Shown: positions 42,789 through 43,627 of the stretch, piece by piece
How positions within the stretch are numbered: the first letter of the stretch is position 1
How the letters are laid out: each line of letters starts with the position of its first letter
Source of the DNA: Bacteroidaceae bacterium
Lineage (GTDB): Bacteria; Bacteroidota; Bacteroidia; Bacteroidales; Bacteroidaceae
Length of the DNA: 43,627 nt
Reading direction: 5' to 3'
NCBI GenBank assembly: GCA_017940185.1
Contig: JAGAZE010000012.1
Location: 1-43,627 of the forward strand
Notes under the pieces: generated by a model
What the model saw: the letters and a program-made list of their open reading frames with translations, nothing else
Databases searched by the model: none
What the model was told of the DNA's origin: nothing
Program-made: the position numbers and the translations under genes

Positions 42789-42890
42789 TCATCTGACAGG
42801 TATTTTGTAGCCCAGCGTGAATTGGAATACACTGTTGCGGAAGTTGCCCGCATCCCTTGTCTTGGGTTTCCAAAATGATAGCGAGCGTCG
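42789..42890 (-). pseudogene. Remnant of an outer-membrane protein C-terminus
   Basis: The minus-strand frame ends SFWKPKTRDAGNFRNSVFQF, then TLGYKIPVR and stop. An amphipathic final strand with aromatic residues near the end is the usual last strand of a Bacteroidetes outer-membrane beta-barrel. The frame is open further up but becomes meaningless there and runs over the next remnant. No start or upstream barrel is seen. Confidence 0.4.
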
Positions 42891-42905
42891 AGCACAACGC
42901 GTCAT

Positions 42906-43010
42906 TATTGTCTGACAATCTTCTTGCAGTATTATTGCTTTCCGTTGAGTGTGACGAAGACGAGGTAGTATCCGCTGTGCAGTGCGGAGATGTCCAGCCT
43001 TTTCCTCATG
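42906..43010 (-). pseudogene. Remnant of a type IX secretion sorting domain
   Basis: One minus-strand frame reads FVGMRKRLDISALHSGYYLV, then FVTLNGKQ, a TAA, YCKKIVRQ and a final TAA (42908-42906). This matches the end of type A sorting domains (LDIS-L-GxYxVxV..G....KKIVxQ) that send proteins through SprA. The in-frame stop before the last eight residues and a further stop about 35 codons upstream show that the gene is dead. The rest of the substrate protein is absent. Confidence 0.6.
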
Positions 43011-43104
43011 CCCACAAACCTCCAGTGCCTGTGCCCTAGCGCAAACAGAAAAGAAGGTCAGGAGGAAGACAAGCCGTTGTTTTATGATGGGTTCGATTTG
43101 TGTT

Positions 43105-43627
43105 CTATTTGGTTGGATAGATAACATTCGTATTCAGTGATATATATATATATATATTAATCAATTCTTGTAGATAATGTGAGGGAGGATTATTAATAAA
43201 TTCACTAAGAGGAACTAACTTTGCTTTGCGTTTTTTTCTTTTCCATTTTTTGTTGTGAAGATAAATTTCTGTGCCATCAACATAAGCAAAAATGGTCTTA
43301 TTTGTATAAATGAAGTAACGTTCTAAACTCTTCTCATAAAGTAATATGCATTCTTTTTTTAAGAGGTTTTGTAAATTTGGGAACAAAGGCCAATTCTCAA
43401 AGTATATCCCTTCTAGCTTGCTGTTTGTATACCCAGTTTGCTGAAGTGTAGCTGAACGTGTTACATACAGGATTATAGGCCAATTGTTTTTTTCTTTCCC
43501 TTTATTCCATATGGATAAATGATTATACTACCTGGAGTTACGCTATCAATATCTATAATATATTTTTTTTCACTATTTAGAGTGATATTTATATTAACTG
43601 CTATGAAAATAGATGGAGAATTCTTTA
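43105..43627 (-). pseudogene. AT-rich frameshifted gene of unknown function, cut by the window edge
   Basis: From the right edge one minus frame reads NITLNSEKKYIIDIDSVTPG and SIIIYPYGIKGKKK, then stops at 43475-43473. A second frame, open from 43527, continues with NNWPIILYVTRSATLQQTGY and runs to the stop at 43105 (PLSEFINNPPSHYLQELINI near the end). A one-base shift at a run of seven A (43487-43493 on the plus strand as T) joins them. The base content is far more AT-rich than the rest of the window, suggesting recent transfer. I recognise no family. Frameshift could be real or a sequencing error. Confidence 0.5.

Noticed and set aside
43487-43493. A7 run as a programmed -1 frameshift site
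   Set aside because: The zero frame reads AAG-AAA-AAA-ACA, which does not fit the classic X-XXY-YYZ slip phase, and no stimulating stem was seen; error or decay is simpler.

Overview
The window looks like the chromosome of a Prevotella-type member of the Bacteroidales (Prevotellaceae in the broad sense). The evidence is a type IX secretion translocon gene (sprA) beside ruvA, small Bacteroidales-only families (DUF4923-, DUF3822-, DUF4890- and GIN-domain-like proteins), and many promoters of the Bacteroidetes form TTTG-N19..22-TAnnTTTG. No rRNA, tRNA, CRISPR array or complete insertion sequence was seen.

Layout. (1) 1-1180: a hairpin repeat, a HigB/HigA-type toxin-antitoxin pair, a two-way terminator and a 51-bp tandem repeat. 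(2) 1210-10621, minus strand: sprA, ruvA and a DUF4923-like lipoprotein; the gap between the last two holds a 167-bp imperfect palindrome and a 22-nt repeat array. (3) 10797-16156, plus strand: ftcD (fused formiminotransferase-cyclodeaminase), hutU and hutH. The last step gene, hutI, lies apart at 19751. Between them sits a four-gene minus-strand ECF sigma operon (sigma factor, anti-sigma-like protein, DUF5024-like protein, GIN-domain lipoprotein) and a small transthyretin-like exported protein. Together HutH, HutU, HutI and FtcD take histidine to glutamate, ammonia and a one-carbon folate. (4) 21077-23617: a mutY interrupted by an in-frame stop, then cardiolipin synthase. (5) 23657-25526, minus strand: rsmD, DUF3822-like and a small membrane protein. 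(6) 25675-34149, plus strand: a RecD-like helicase, a cysteine-rich exported repeat protein, tig, clpP, clpX and recQ. (7) 34240-42423, minus strand: a PRAI-like protein without catalytic residues, topB, then a sugar-nucleotide set (rmlB, FdtA-like, FemAB/GNAT-like, FdtB-like and a multi-pass membrane protein) that should make and use a dTDP-3-amino-3,6-dideoxyhexose. (8) 42424-43627: a decayed region with remnants of a type IX sorting domain and an outer-membrane protein, and an AT-rich frameshifted gene running off the window.

The most unusual items are the PRAI-like pseudoenzyme, the cysteine-rich protein inserted in a DUF4890-like frame, the families of short repeats (a covarying hairpin, 22-nt arrays at three places, octamer arrays, polypurine tracts), and the broken mutY that appears linked to one polypurine repeat. 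All calls come from reading the sequence and its translations; no database search was run.
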